From Cordilura impudica (Eukaryota > Arthropoda > Insecta > Diptera > Scathophagidae), in NCBI GenBank assembly GCA_963682025.1, contig OY821518.1, forward strand, positions 234,009,836 through 234,073,835: 64,000 nucleotides of DNA, in the 5' to 3' direction. This document shows, in pieces, positions 10,555 through 64,000 of the stretch; position 1 is the stretch's first letter; every line of letters begins with the position of its first letter. A program made the position numbers and the translations under genes. The notes beneath the pieces were generated by a model, which was not told the origin of the DNA, ran no database searches, and saw nothing but the letters and a program-made list of their open reading frames with translations.

Positions 10555-11739
10555 CAGTGTTGCCATAATTTGAAATTGAAAAGATGCTAAATTGCAAAAA
10601 AAAAAAAAAATGCTAAAACGTACTTGAGTCAAAATAAAAGATGCTAAGTTTTTTTTTTTACCTTTTGATTGAAAAATTAAGTACTTATTAATTAATTAAT
10701 TAATTCTTTGGTTTTTAAATGGAAAAATGAATATAAAACATAAGTTTCGATTTATATTTTTAAAATTTTAAATAAAATTATTTTGATTTTCATCTGTAAT
10801 TTTTTTAAACATCAAACTGAGTTTTAAATTAAATATTTTTAATTTTAGAGAGATATGTTTTTAATTTCATATATAACAAAATTTTCATTATCAAATGATA
10901 CGAGTATATTACAGTAATTGGTTTATGGAAACTAATATTTCTGTGATGTCTTCATCTTCAAGTTCTTCTTGGCTCTGAAATTTTTCTGACGATCGACTTT
11001 TATCAACGACATCGCTCCGTATACTGTAAGTGTACAGCACCCATTTTTCAATTTCAAACCTTATTTTATACATACGTATTACAGAACATAACAACTCCGA
11101 TTTTATTCTGTTGCAAAGTTTGCTTTTAACTAAAGCCATTAAACTAAATGAACGTTGAACTCCGTTCAAAACTAATAAAGCCAATACAAATGTGGGTAAC
11201 TCTTTAAATGGACTTTGGCAATAGAATTTTTGTTAACTTCAATCAATAAAGAGGTTATATTCAGTGCTGTATCCCAATATTGTTTTGTGATATAACTCAA
11301 TTGGATTTGAATTTTTTCTGTTTCAGATGATCTAAATTTAAACTCTTCTAATATATTGGTTATCGGTTTTTTCCCGGTTTAATTGAACATTTTGGCATTT
11401 TTTTAATACAATAATATTTTTTGGCAATCGACTTTTTAATTCATTAAAAACTGCTGTACTTGTTTACATTCTTCTATTTCAAAATGTTTTGTTATATTTG
11501 TTGAAAGAAACGAGCAGAGTGGTAAAAAGAGAAGTACACAAATTTCTCAATACCATTAAAATTAAAATTATATATTCAAAAATAATGAAAAAAAATCAAA
11601 AAAAAAAAGATGCTAAAAGCAACTTTTTATTAATAAAAGATGCTAAGTTAGCATCTAGCATCTTTTCATAAATTTTGGATGCTAAGCGACAGAAAAAGTT
11701 GCTAAATCTAGCAACTAAAATGCTAAAATGGTAACACTG
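10555..11739 (-). mobile_element. degenerate hAT element
   Basis: The ends CAGTGTTGCCAT (10555) and ATGGTAACACTG (to 11739) are inverted repeats of the classic hAT form. The flanking 8 bp are ATTGGAAC (10547-10554) and ATTAGAAC (11740-11747), an 8-bp duplication with one mismatch. The phrase GATGCTAAA/TTTAGCATC recurs in both orientations near the ends. Length is 1185 bp, so most of the transposase has been deleted. Confidence 0.88.
10909..11220 (-). pseudogene. hAT transposase C-terminal dimerisation domain remnant
   Basis: The minus-strand frame reads LALLVLNGVQRSFSLMALVK, then SKLCNRIKSELLCSVIRM. This matches the hAT C-terminal dimerisation region, in which hydrophobic residues precede an (E/Q)RxFS motif and a KxxLxNR helix. 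The acidic tail EELEDEDITEI follows to the stop. The catalytic core upstream of this domain is missing. Confidence 0.75.
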
Positions 11740-11837
11740 ATTAGAACTCTAGTTATGGAGGTTTGAGAGAAGAAAAATATTGAAAAAAATCTTGAATGCA
11801 AAGTTTATTCATAAATTCTTTTAATATATAAGATGAA

Positions 11838-12030
11838 AAATTCTCAATTTCATTCGAAACTTTCTCAAATTCAAATGAAAAATCTCAATTTCCATTAAAA
11901 TTTTCTCAATTTCCAATGGAAAATCTCAATTGCGTTTGTTATTTTCCCAATTTCAAGTCGAAAATCTCAATTTCATTTGGAATTCTCTCAATTTCATTTT
12001 AAAAGTTCTCAATTTCAATCGGAAATGGTG
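11838..12030. repeat. right arm of the inverted short-repeat arrays
   Basis: At least seven copies of a 25-30-bp unit around TCTCAATTTC, each followed by a variable filler and GAAAA. They are the inverse of the array at 10010-10190. Confidence 0.6.
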
Positions 12031-12074
12031 TAGAGTTGAAAGCACTATATAAATTGTGTGTTAGTAAAGCTTCA

Positions 12075-12300
12075 AATATCAGTCTAAAATGGGTAAAAAA
12101 AAAAAGCAAAGAAATTGACCCTAACGGAGGAAAAATCATTAAAATCTGCGAGTAGAAGGAAAAACTTTCCGCGGCATTGGTGAGATAGTGGGTAGAACAC
12201 ATTCATCTGTACAGAGGGTGGTCGCAAATTTTAATTCCACCGGTTATATCTTCTCAAAGCATTCTCAACCATCGGAATATGGTGAAGCTCAATTAAAAAA
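12075..12300 (+). pseudogene. Tc1-like transposase, N-terminal HTH fragment
   Basis: Translation across one stop and a frameshift gives KIIKICE, then FRGIGEIVGRTHSSVQRVV, then NFNSTG. This is the first helix-turn-helix of Tc1 transposases (IGEIVGRTHSSVQRV is typical). It lies head to head with the minus-strand Tc1 fragment that follows, so it is a separate insertion. Confidence 0.65.
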
Positions 12301-12399
12301 AAAAATTTGCAAAGAAATCCGTACTTTGTTTTTTTTTTTTTGGTATACTTTGGGTCCAAACATTTGTTGACTGGTCGGCGCACATAGGGTCTGCCGTCG

Positions 12400-15372
12400 C
12401 ACAGTGGCGCCCGTAGATCAAACGAGGTTGCAAACATCAAAATTTTCATGTGCGCCGACGAAGTTTTGAATAACCCCATGTTATAGGAAACTTTTCAACG
12501 ATTTCAAATATGCTACTCTTAATAATATCACATTTTTAGTTTAGTAGATATAACCGTTCAAAGTTGACCGACTTTCGGTTTTCAAAAAAACACACAATTT
12601 TTAGTCAATTTGTTGCGATTTCAGATGTAATATCACGAAAAATAGGTAACGAATTGCCTTATTTTTTGTTTGTATTGATTGATGTGATTATTAAATGTAT
12701 AATGATAAAAAAAAAAATAACTGTTTGCTTTGTGTTTCTCCTGGTAAATCACTATTTAAAAACTATCCGTTTTTTTTCACTATTTTTCAACTTTGACGGA
12801 AAATAAAAAAAAATCTATATGTTTCTATATTTGCCATATTTGCAAAACATGTTCTTTGATTACAAATGGTCAAGAACAATATTGACTTATGGTCCCTCCA
12901 GGTAGGCACAAATCTTATTTAGACACGAGCATAATATCAAAATTGCATAATTCAGCTTAAATCCATATGTATGCAGGGAACAGGTAAATTTTTAGGCATG
13001 GTAGCATAAGCCTATATATTGCAAAATAAGCATAATGCCTGGATTAGTCTACGACTGAAAGTTGGCGCAACAAGTACTGCAACCATGGCGTTAAACAATT
13101 TAAGTACTGAAAACATGGCGTTGAACAATTTAAAATTATTTGAACTGTTTAGGAGGTCAACCACACCAAAGTTTTTCAAAAATCAAAACTTGATAGCTTA
13201 TACGGAAATATTGAGAGAAGCGAAATTATAAAAAATAATTTTTATCTGATATATGGAAATAATTAAGGCAAAATGGGTGAAATCTAATCGAACCATTCAG
13301 AACTTCAACTCCAAATACGAGGACTGGTTTAATGAAGACACCATCCTGGATATATTGGCAGTAGATAAACCCACCACATCAACCAGAGGAGCAAAAGGAA
13401 GGCCAAAAAAAGTATTGAGGAGTGTTCAATTTTCACAAGAAAGAGGAAACTTGCCGATGCCACCAATGACTTGACCACGAAGCATTTATCGGACGCGCTG
13501 TCTATTAAATATACAAAGGATAGTGAAAGAGTTAGGTCGCAGATTACAAAATCTGTTGCTGATGCAAGCTCACTGCGACTAAAAAGGATTAAGAAAAGCA
13601 TTCCCACGCCCACAAACGCACACATTAAAAAGTATGGTTCCGAAGAAGCCTTGGCCTTGTTTATGGACTTACAACTTTCCAAAGAAAAATATGAGATACT
13701 ACGGGCATCCTTGATGCGACACGTGGCTGACGTTTTACCAGGATACAAGCATATTACGCAAGCCAAAATAAATTCACGACCACTGCATACGGAGTTTACG
13801 GAAGTCTCTGTGAAAGCCAATCTGCAGGATCTCATGGGCCATACAGCAAAACGGTTGTTGGAGAGTCTTCCTGAAAATGAGGTGAAAATTCTTCCTGAGA
13901 AACTGACTGATCAGCAAATGGGGCTGCGATGGATCATCCGGACAAAGCGTTTATAAGCAAAGGATATCTTCCGATGACGCTACAATATCGGACGGAAATA
14001 TTTTTATGGCATCTGTTGTTCCTTTGCGGCTAAAAGCTGATGTTTCCCTACACTGGAAAAATCCACGTCCGTCATCAGTGCATTATTGCCGACCAATAAT
14101 ATTTCAGTTTGCAACGGAATCGGCAGAACTCGATAAGGACCACGGTGAAGGACATTGAAGAACAAATAAGCAAGATTAAGCCTACAAAGCTGCAAATTGG
14201 AGAAGGAAAATATATTGAATGCAATTACGAGTTCCACCTGACCATGGTTGACGGAAAAGTCGTAAACGAACTGACAGGAACAACCTCAACATTGTCATGC
14301 CCGATTTGCAAAAAGAGTCAGAAGAACTTTGGTAATTTAAACGATTCTACAAACGAGGAGAATTACGAATATGGAATGTCACCATTGCACGCAAGGATAA
14401 GGTGTATGAAGTTCTTGCTACCACAAGAGGAGGAAAACTTCGATGAAAATACATCAATAAAGGATAAGGAAAAGATCAGAAAGAAGCAAATACAGGATGC
14501 TTTTTTAAACAAGTTGGACTAAAACGATGGAAACACTTCTAGGAGATTTTTTTAAAATGATGAGGCAGTAACTAGAATCACTGGAATTGACAATCAAATC
14601 GTGAAAAGATTGGGAACGATCTTGAATGTTTTAAACTGCAAAGAAAATGTCAATTCTACAAATTATGGAGAATATGCATCGAAAACTGCATCTCTTTTAG
14701 CAGAAATGTATCCACAGAAGAAGTTGACCCCGACCGTCCATAAAATATTGGCGCATTTCAAAGCTATAATTGAGTACCAGTCTTTGCCAATTGGAGAGCT
14801 TTCTGAGGAAGCACAGGAGTCTCTTAACAAATTTTATAAAAAATATAGAGTGCAGAACACATTCAAAGCATCAAGGGTAAGGCAAATTGAGGACCTCTTC
14901 AATATGTTGGCAGCATCTTCCGATCCACTTATTTCTTCCCTGCAGCATGTGAAGTCACGAATAGAGTTAGAAAATATTTATAGTTTAGAAATCATTAGTC
15001 TTTTAGATAAACCTTCTCTTACGAATTGTGATGAATATTTTACAGAAAATTGAAAAAATAAATTTAAAAAAGAAGTAATTTTTTTTAATTTGTTGGGTAA
15101 TAACTTAAAACATAAAACCCTAAAGAAAAAAAAGAAAAACAATCTAAAAATGTAAAAATAATTTTTTTTAGTTACCATAAAATTGATTTTTCTACAAATT
15201 TTAACTTTGATAACCCAGAAGTAGGCCCCTACAAAGCGTAGCACCCTTTCCAAACGCTCATTTCATAGGCTGAGCAGTTATCTATCATATGCTGTTTAAA
15301 CTGTTCAATTAAGTTATTCGGTTCAAAAGATATGATTTTTGCAACGAAAAAAACTCAAATGGCGCCACTGTG
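12400..15372 (+). mobile_element. Transib element with RSS-like termini
   Basis: Terminal inverted repeats begin CACAGTGGCGCC (12400) and end GGCGCCACTGTG (15372). The flanking 5 bp are CGTCG (12395-12399) and CGTCA (15373-15377), a GC-rich 5-bp duplication of the kind known for Transib. Each end holds the heptamer CACAGTG, then 23 bp, then a nonamer-like block: GCAAACATC on the left and GCAAAAATC on the right. That matches the layout of the 23-bp-spacer recombination signal of V(D)J recombination. The 2973-bp element carries a frameshifted transposase on the + strand. Confidence 0.92.
13253..15053 (+). pseudogene. Transib (RAG1-related) transposase, frameshifted
   Basis: Four overlapping frames cover most of a Transib transposase. 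An N-terminal segment (KAKWVKSNRTIQNF) is followed after frameshifts near 13450 by a region ending EKLTDQQMG. In another frame comes GCDGSSGQSVYKQ, then IFMASVVPLRL (13920-14030), the first catalytic Asp. LTMVDGKVVNEL (near 14240) carries the second Asp, followed by a CPIC zinc ligand pair. The last frame (14601-15053) has YGEYASKTASL, PTVHKILAHF and LPIGELSEEAQE, where the catalytic Glu is expected. So all three catalytic positions can be seen but not in one frame. An open frame at 13019-13231 may be a further N-terminal piece. Confidence 0.88.
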
Positions 15373-15800
15373 CGTCATTTCCGAAAACGTTGAACTTTGG
15401 ATCCTTATGGAGATGGGCTTTTGTAAACCGCAAGCGCTGCTGAATATTTTTCTCTTAAACATTTGGGTTTTTAACGCTAGGCGACCATGAAGATTATTTT
15501 TAGTCAGACGTCTTCTTACGGTCCTTGCCGATATTCTAATACCATGTTTCGGCTCCATGCACGATCTAATCTGAGTTTATGTGAGGAATGGTTCAATTTT
15601 ACTCATCCTGGCGGTAAGCCTATCTTCCGCTTGTGTCGTTTTGAGTTGTTGATGTCTTTGGAAATTTATCAAAAGTCTTACATTTTTGATAATGTTTAAT
15701 AGCATTGACAACTTTTCCCTGTGATAATGATAATATGATCACTACTTCAGCAATTGAATCATCATTTTGGAAGCAATTGCAAATGATCTCCCATAATTTA

Positions 15801-16485
15801 ACAACGTCAAAGGAACTACAGCATTATGTGTTAAAACGTTTTAAAAGACCAATAAAACCCTTATGGTTACCATAAAGTTTTCTTAATACAAATATTTACC
15901 TTCGATAATTCAAATGACTTAATTATTTGTTTTCTTAACTTCGGCGATATGTTAACGACTGCTACAAAACTAAACATTGAAATGCTAAACGGTACTGGAT
16001 CTTTGGAAAAATTTGAATGAATCAACAAATAATGTACCGTTATTTTTTCACTCGGAAAAATATACTGCATGAGTAACTTAACTTAATTGTATGTCCACAA
16101 ATGTATATCAGGAATGCATACACATTTAATTTGCTTGTTGTTTTTGCTTTTTTTTTTTTGTACATGTGAACGAATGTTTATCGATGAGAATAAGAGAATA
16201 AGCAAGATGGTTATGAGAGTAAGAGAATAACCAAGATGGTCATACACTTACTCTCTTTAAACAAACCAAAAATTCTAATTGTATGCACTTGTATTTATAC
16301 AGATTGCATTTAATAATTGCATTCCATTGTAAAAAAAGCCCGAAAATACCTAAAATTTTTGTTAATTAGGTTTAAAATTTTTATAACCAACGAACGGATT
16401 TTCCCAACCACCTTTGAATCTCGTGGAACTTAGTTGTCTTTTTGCACCTTACTTAACTAAGATAAACGTAAAATTTTGTACTTCC
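15801..16485. other. non-coding, upstream of the host gene
   Basis: No coding frame or terminal repeat is recognised. A short direct repeat (GAGAATAAGCAAGATGGT and GAGAATAACCAAGATGGT, 16185-16240) is the only structure seen. Confidence 0.5.
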
Positions 16486-16489
16486 AACT

Positions 16490-16812
16490 TCTGTTGTTCC
16501 TGAGATATGGCGCGTCAAAAAATGAAAAAATTATTAAACACACATATAAGTGGCCTGCAATTATAATTTATATATTAAAAAGTTTTTAACATACAGGGTC
16601 AAAATTTGCCTTATTTTAAAGGTACTGAGAATAGCTTTTAAACTGCATTTAGTAAATTATTTTTTTTTTTCTGAAAGTCAAAGGTCACTGTCACATGTTT
16701 TAAAGGTTGGGAAGCTATATCTCAAAAATTAAATTTGTAAAATTTTGGAAAAAAAAAAAATATGTTAATCCTGATAGTATTCTCTGCATTTTGTGAATTT
16801 ATATTAGCTTAG
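16490..16812. repeat. diverged solo end related to the long-inverted-repeat element
   Basis: The text GTCAAAGGTCACTGTC, then GGGAAGCTATA, then AAAATATGTTAATCCTGATA resembles the left inverted repeat at 32455-32580 (GTCAAAGGTCACATCTC, then GGGAGGCTATA, then AAATATATGTTTAAGATTG). No transposase or opposite arm is found nearby, so it is a fragment or an old MITE of the same family. Confidence 0.5.
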
Positions 16813-16989
16813 TACTGTAGAACATTCATGCTAATTTTTGTACAATTCAAAGAGGGTAAGGTGGAACATGGCGTTTTTTTCGTTGATTTTAAATGGAATT
16901 ACCAATTATCTTATTAATTTTAAACATCATTGTGAAAAATCTAGCCATTATAATTTGAAATCTAGCCTTTTTTGCCTCTCATCTTGGTT

Positions 16990-17065
16990 ATAATACTGTG
17001 TTTAAAACACTGCTGGGTGGATGGTATGAAACATTTGGGCCAACCGAATTGAACGTTCTTACTTG
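16990..17065 (+). mobile_element. DINE-1-like 3' tail (copy f, fragment)
   Basis: The tail GGTATGAAACATTTGGGCC, then AACCGAATT, then GAACGTTCTTACTTG matches the hairpin tail of the copies ending at 36172 and 48992. Its 5' limit could not be placed. Confidence 0.5.
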
Positions 17066-17399
17066 TTTTTTTATGAACGATTCGGTACCAAAGAAATTAA
17101 TTAACTTTAGGAAACTTTGAATTTCCGTTTATTTTTTTTTTTTTTTCAAATTTATTAATTAAAATTTTGTATTTTACAATGACCCTACAATAATACTACT
17201 ATAAACCTATTAAAATAATTAATTTAAGCAGTCAACAATGTCTGTCTGCATTCTATTAAACTCTCATAAATTGTATGTGCTAGATTACTGCTGTAAAAAC
17301 AATAATTTTAAAATTGACATTTTATAAAATTACACAAGGGGTTCCACAGTAAATTAAAGAATAAATTCTAGATTAATATCCTTTTTTTAATTTAACAAA

Positions 17400-60781
<43,382 letters not shown>

Positions 60782-61160
60782 GTTTCATCAATGCATATTT
60801 CACAATTTATTTTGTAGGATTTTTTTTTTTTATTATTTTCTGGTAGTTGTATTTTGAATGAATTTTTCTTTTTTTTTTTAATTTCCATTTATTTGCTTTG
60901 ATGATCCTTAAGAGCATGAAGGTTTTTCTATATATATTTTTTTTTTTTCTTTTTAGTCTTAGGAAATGCAATTTGTTGCATGTTTTTAGAGAATTTTTTA
61001 AAATTATATTCCATCTTTACAATTTTATTTCAGAATATTTAGTTTGGTAATTTAAATTCTTAACAAATTTTTATAAAAACCACTCGGTTTTCAAAGATAT
61101 TTCCATAGAAATTTTTCCGGTAGGCGCGAACAACAAAGCTGGATTATTTTCCAACTTACC

Positions 61161-61284
61161 CTCTGTTTCCATAACACGGTTCATTCGTTTGTGTAGGAGA
61201 TTTCGTATTATCATACAAATTGCTAGGCCAATATTATCATACAAATTGCTAAGCCAACTGATGCAAAGAGTTATGGAAACAGAG
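61161..61284. mobile_element. short MITE-like inverted repeat
   Basis: CTCTGTTTCCATAAC (61161-61175) and GTTATGGAAACAGAG (61270-61284) are exact inverses. Inside, ATTATCATACAAATTGCTA(G/A)GCCAA is present twice in tandem. Total about 124 bp. Confidence 0.65.
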
Positions 61285-62000
61285 TGTTGTTTTCAACTTG
61301 TTTCTATAAAATACTTAAATAGTTTAATATAAATTTATTGAGGAACGAAGGAATCATCTTATGTGGATAAAACTCCGCGTCGAAATAAAATAAGGCGTAC
61401 GATTACAGACATTTTCAGCTGACATATACAATATAATTGAACTGTCTTGATAGTTTTAGCTTAGATAAGGATCTCGAAATATCCATCCAAAGACTGCACA
61501 AGAATAATGGTAATTATACAAATTGTAGATTTACATAGTTAAACTTTTTCATCTGTACTACAAAATGATTTTTACGAATACACTCTCAGATTTTGAATAG
61601 ATCATTCTTTAAAGATTTTAATTAGCTGAAAGAAATAGAAAAGTAACTGAAAAGGAATGAAACTTGTCTTATAAAGTTCAGCTAGTTGTCTCTTTCCAGC
61701 TTATGAAAACAGCTGATATTATAATTAAAATATGTTGACTTGAAATACAGTACTTAGACCGTGGGATTTGGGCCTAAACCTTTGTAAAAGTGTATCGTAG
61801 CATTTTCTTTTTCAAGCTTTTTGGAAGAAGTGACCTCGACGTTACGTTAAGATTAAACCTTTTCCAATTGTATTTCAAAAAAATCAATTGATTTTCAGAA
61901 AGTGTCAATTGCATATCAGAAATTATTTACTGTATTTCAGAAAACATGAACTGATTTACAGAAATAATCAAATTATTTCAGAAATTATCAATCAAATGTA

Positions 62001-63250
62001 CTAAGTGAAAACTCCGTGGCATAACAATGAAAACCCGTTTTTTTTTTTTTTGATTGAAATCAATTTTATTCTTCAACGTAATCCCCCTAAGTGAAGCAAT
62101 TCATCCAACGATCCCCTAAAGTCTTGACACACCTGAAAAAAAAATACGACTTGTCAAACTGTTCAAAATAGGTTTCTGCCTCTGATATGACTGACAGAAA
62201 ATCTCTTTCCGTGGAGCCATTTTTTCAAGTATGGGAACAAATAACCGCTGGGGGCCAGATCTGGTGAATACGGGGGGTGGGCAAGCAATTCGTAATGTAA
62301 AGACTTTAATCTGAAGCCAAAGTAGATAAATGCGCCGATGCATTGTCATGATGGTACAAGATTTTTTTTTCTTATTTAAGTGTTATCGTTTTTTCTTAAT
62401 TTCTTCATCCAATTTGTCCAATAGCTCAACATAGTACTTGGCAGTTATTGTTTTTCCTTTATCAAAGTAATAAATAAATATACCACGTGCATCCCAAAAA
62501 ACACTGGCCATTACTTTTCCAGCCCATTGTTGAGTCGTTAGTCGCTTTGGTCGGCATTCGCATGGTTCTAACCACTCCGTAGACTGTCTATTGGACTCCG
62601 GTGTATATTAATGAATCCACATCTCATCCATTGTTATAAATCGACGTAAAAATTCAATTGAATTTACTACTTCAAACATCTCCAAAGCATACTTTGAATC
62701 AGGAACACGTTTCAGTTTCTGATCAGCTGTTAAAAATAGCGGCACACATCGAGAAGAAAACTTTTTCATATTTAAATAATCATGCGAACTCTTTATGATG
62801 CCAGGAATCTCAACCAATTTATTTCGATCATGCAATACAACCTTTTCTTACGTTTCCTTCGGTAACTGCCTCATTTTGACGACCAGGACGATCTGCGTCA
62901 TTTTTGCTCGTACGACGACGTTTAAATTCGGAATATCAGCTTTTTACCATTGAATATGACGGCTAAGATTCACGATAATGTTTCTCAATCCATTCTTTGG
63001 CTTGGACAGTATTTTTCCCCATCAAAAAACAATGTTTACTCTTATCACGAAACTCTTTGCAATCCATTTTTTTTTTCAAACTTTAAAAGCAGCATCATTT
63101 TTATAACGGTAACTTTTTTTTATAATTAATTAAATGCCATGAAGTTTTGAAATAATTTTTCTAACAGTTGGCCCTACTGAATGAACGGAAAAAAATTGGC
63201 ACTTGCCACGCCATCTGTATGTTAGGCCGCGGAGTTTTCACTCCATGTAG
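62001..63250 (-). mobile_element. mariner element, sister of the intron-1 copy
   Basis: Right end TGTTAGGCCGCGGAGTTTTC, then ACTCCATGTAG (to 63250). Left end CTAAGTGAAAACTCCGTGGC (from 62001), having lost about 6 bp after CTA. TA flanks both ends (61999-62000, 63251-63252). 1250 bp. Confidence 0.88.
62100..63068 (-). pseudogene. mariner transposase, heavily frameshifted
   Basis: It begins near 63068 (MDCKEFRDK-like) and reads through a second HTH (KLVEIPGIIKSSHDYLNMKK, one gap against the sister copy), FLTADQKLKRVPDSKYALEM and RRFITMDEMWIH (first Asp, Thr-Trp changed to Met-Trp). A premature stop follows, then eroded later motifs. It is more decayed in frame than the 21369-22038 copy. Confidence 0.8.
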
Positions 63251-63690
63251 TATTTCAGGAAATATCAATTGAATTTAAGAAAACATCTTGTAACATTTCT
63301 TGTAAACTATAAAAATGTTTTTTTGGAATCATGTCATCGAAATCGGGTGCCTGTTTTGGTTTTTATATTGTAGTTGGTTAAAAAATAAAATCTTAACATG
63401 CAAAGTACGCCCTTGTTAGTTTATTTTCCAGTACATAAAAATGAAGTCCACCAAATATCGGTAAACCTTTTCTGTGACTGGAAATCTCTAATAGAAACTT
63501 TTCGTAATTCAATTGATATTTCCTTAAAATTAATTGATATTTTCTGAAATATATTTGACAATTTCTGAAAACCGATTGATGTTTGTTGAAAATCAGTTGA
63601 TCATTCCTTAAAATCTATTGATGTTTTCTGAAATACAATTGACTATTCTTGAAAATCAATTGATGTTTTCTGAAATAAAATTGAAAAATG

Positions 63691-64000
63691 TGAAGGTAGA
63701 GCCCCCATTTAATCATTCCCACGTTTGGACGATGGGTGTTAGCAAATAATTTTTGAATTTCGTGAAATTTCTATTTAAAATTTTAAAAATTAATTATGTA
63801 TTAAATTTTTGAAAAGGAAATTTCCTATAAAAAAAATATTTAAAGCAAAAATATAAAAAAAAATTTAAAGTAAAAATATAAAAAAAATATTTAAAGTAAA
63901 ATTATTTTTTTTACAATAGTACCGTTTAAAAAAAAAAAAACAAATAAACATATTTTTGTAAGAAGCATATTTCGTTAAAGTGTGCATATAAAGGGTCGTG
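63691..64000. other. AT-rich end of window
   Basis: Contains a short triplicate of TTTAAAG(C/T)AAAAATATAAAAA (63835-63905). No gene seen. Confidence 0.5.

Larger units (their letters stand above)
12305..15800 (-). pseudogene. Tc1-like element on the minus strand, split by the Transib
   Basis: On the minus strand the N-terminal side lies to the right of the Transib: an eroded first HTH (15680-15800), then the second HTH (SARTVRRRLTKNNLHGRLA, 15560-15440), then an interrupted segment ending FGNDA at 15373. To the left of the Transib the same protein continues with DGRPYVRRPVNKCLDPKYT (12399-12340). The two halves abut exactly at the 5-bp duplication. Family knowledge places DG(K/R)xYVRRPxNKxLDPxYT shortly after the first catalytic Asp region. 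Frames are broken at several points and the catalytic DDE is not intact. Confidence 0.78.
61865..63690. mobile_element. possible foldback element with short-repeat arms, split by a mariner
   Basis: The left arm (61865-61998, continuing 63253-63295) repeats ATTTCAGAAA, then TCAATTG-like units. The right arm (63505-63690) repeats the inverse, CAATTGAT then TTTTCTGAAAT. The middle (63300-63500) is unique. Inverted arrays of a 22-25-bp unit around a unique core is the build of Drosophila FB elements. Terminal repeats and a target duplication were not proven. Confidence 0.45.

Overview
The window looks like nuclear DNA of a higher (probably calyptrate) fly. It is very AT-rich, crowded with decayed mariner, Tc1, piggyBac, pogo, hAT, Transib and non-LTR elements, and carries several copies of a DINE-1-like repeat with a GTCY core. 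No prokaryotic features, tRNA or rRNA genes were seen.

One host gene spans most of it, on the + strand from 17897 to 60781. It is a homologue of vertebrate EEIG1/FAM102 (in Drosophila probably CG8671), with an N-terminal NT-C2 domain. Five exons (17897-18042, 25325-25636, 25713-25870, 25939-26348, 29081-29163) share phases that let exon 5 join in frame to either of two 3'-terminal exons, 41259-42627 or 60052-60781. These predict products of 825 and 612 aa. The introns are swollen by repeats.

Upstream of the gene (1-17.9 kb) lie a Transib fragment, a mariner 3' remnant, a DINE-1-like repeat, a piggyBac element (3343-7991) split by a pogo/Tigger element (5366-7526), a degenerate hAT (10555-11739) that splits a short unidentified reading frame, and a Tc1-like element split by a Transib (12400-15372). 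The Transib ends have the layout of V(D)J recombination signals: CACAGTG, 23 bp, then an A-rich nonamer-like block. Intron 1 holds a mariner split by an RNase-H-bearing LINE, plus Tc1 and RTE-type scraps. Intron 4 holds a DINE-1 copy, a Tc1 deletion derivative and a hAT MITE with a perfect 8-bp target duplication.

Between exon 5 and the first terminal exon are a 19-20-bp minisatellite split by a DINE-1 copy, which itself carries an unclassified transposon with inverted repeats of about 0.5 kb and a 7-bp satellite. A mariner with a nested LINE follows. Between the two terminal exons are two further mariners, a 370-bp tandem duplication, a minisatellite field containing a densovirus-like endogenous viral fragment (phospholipase-A2 region of the capsid gene, interrupted by a mariner derivative), and a 1.8-kb (AATATTG)n satellite. 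The last 3 kb hold a mariner inside an inverted pair of short-repeat arms that may be a foldback element.

Every transposase and reverse transcriptase seen is broken. The pattern is mostly a nest of dead insertions around one conserved gene. Family assignments rest on recalled protein motifs and visible termini; no database search was possible.
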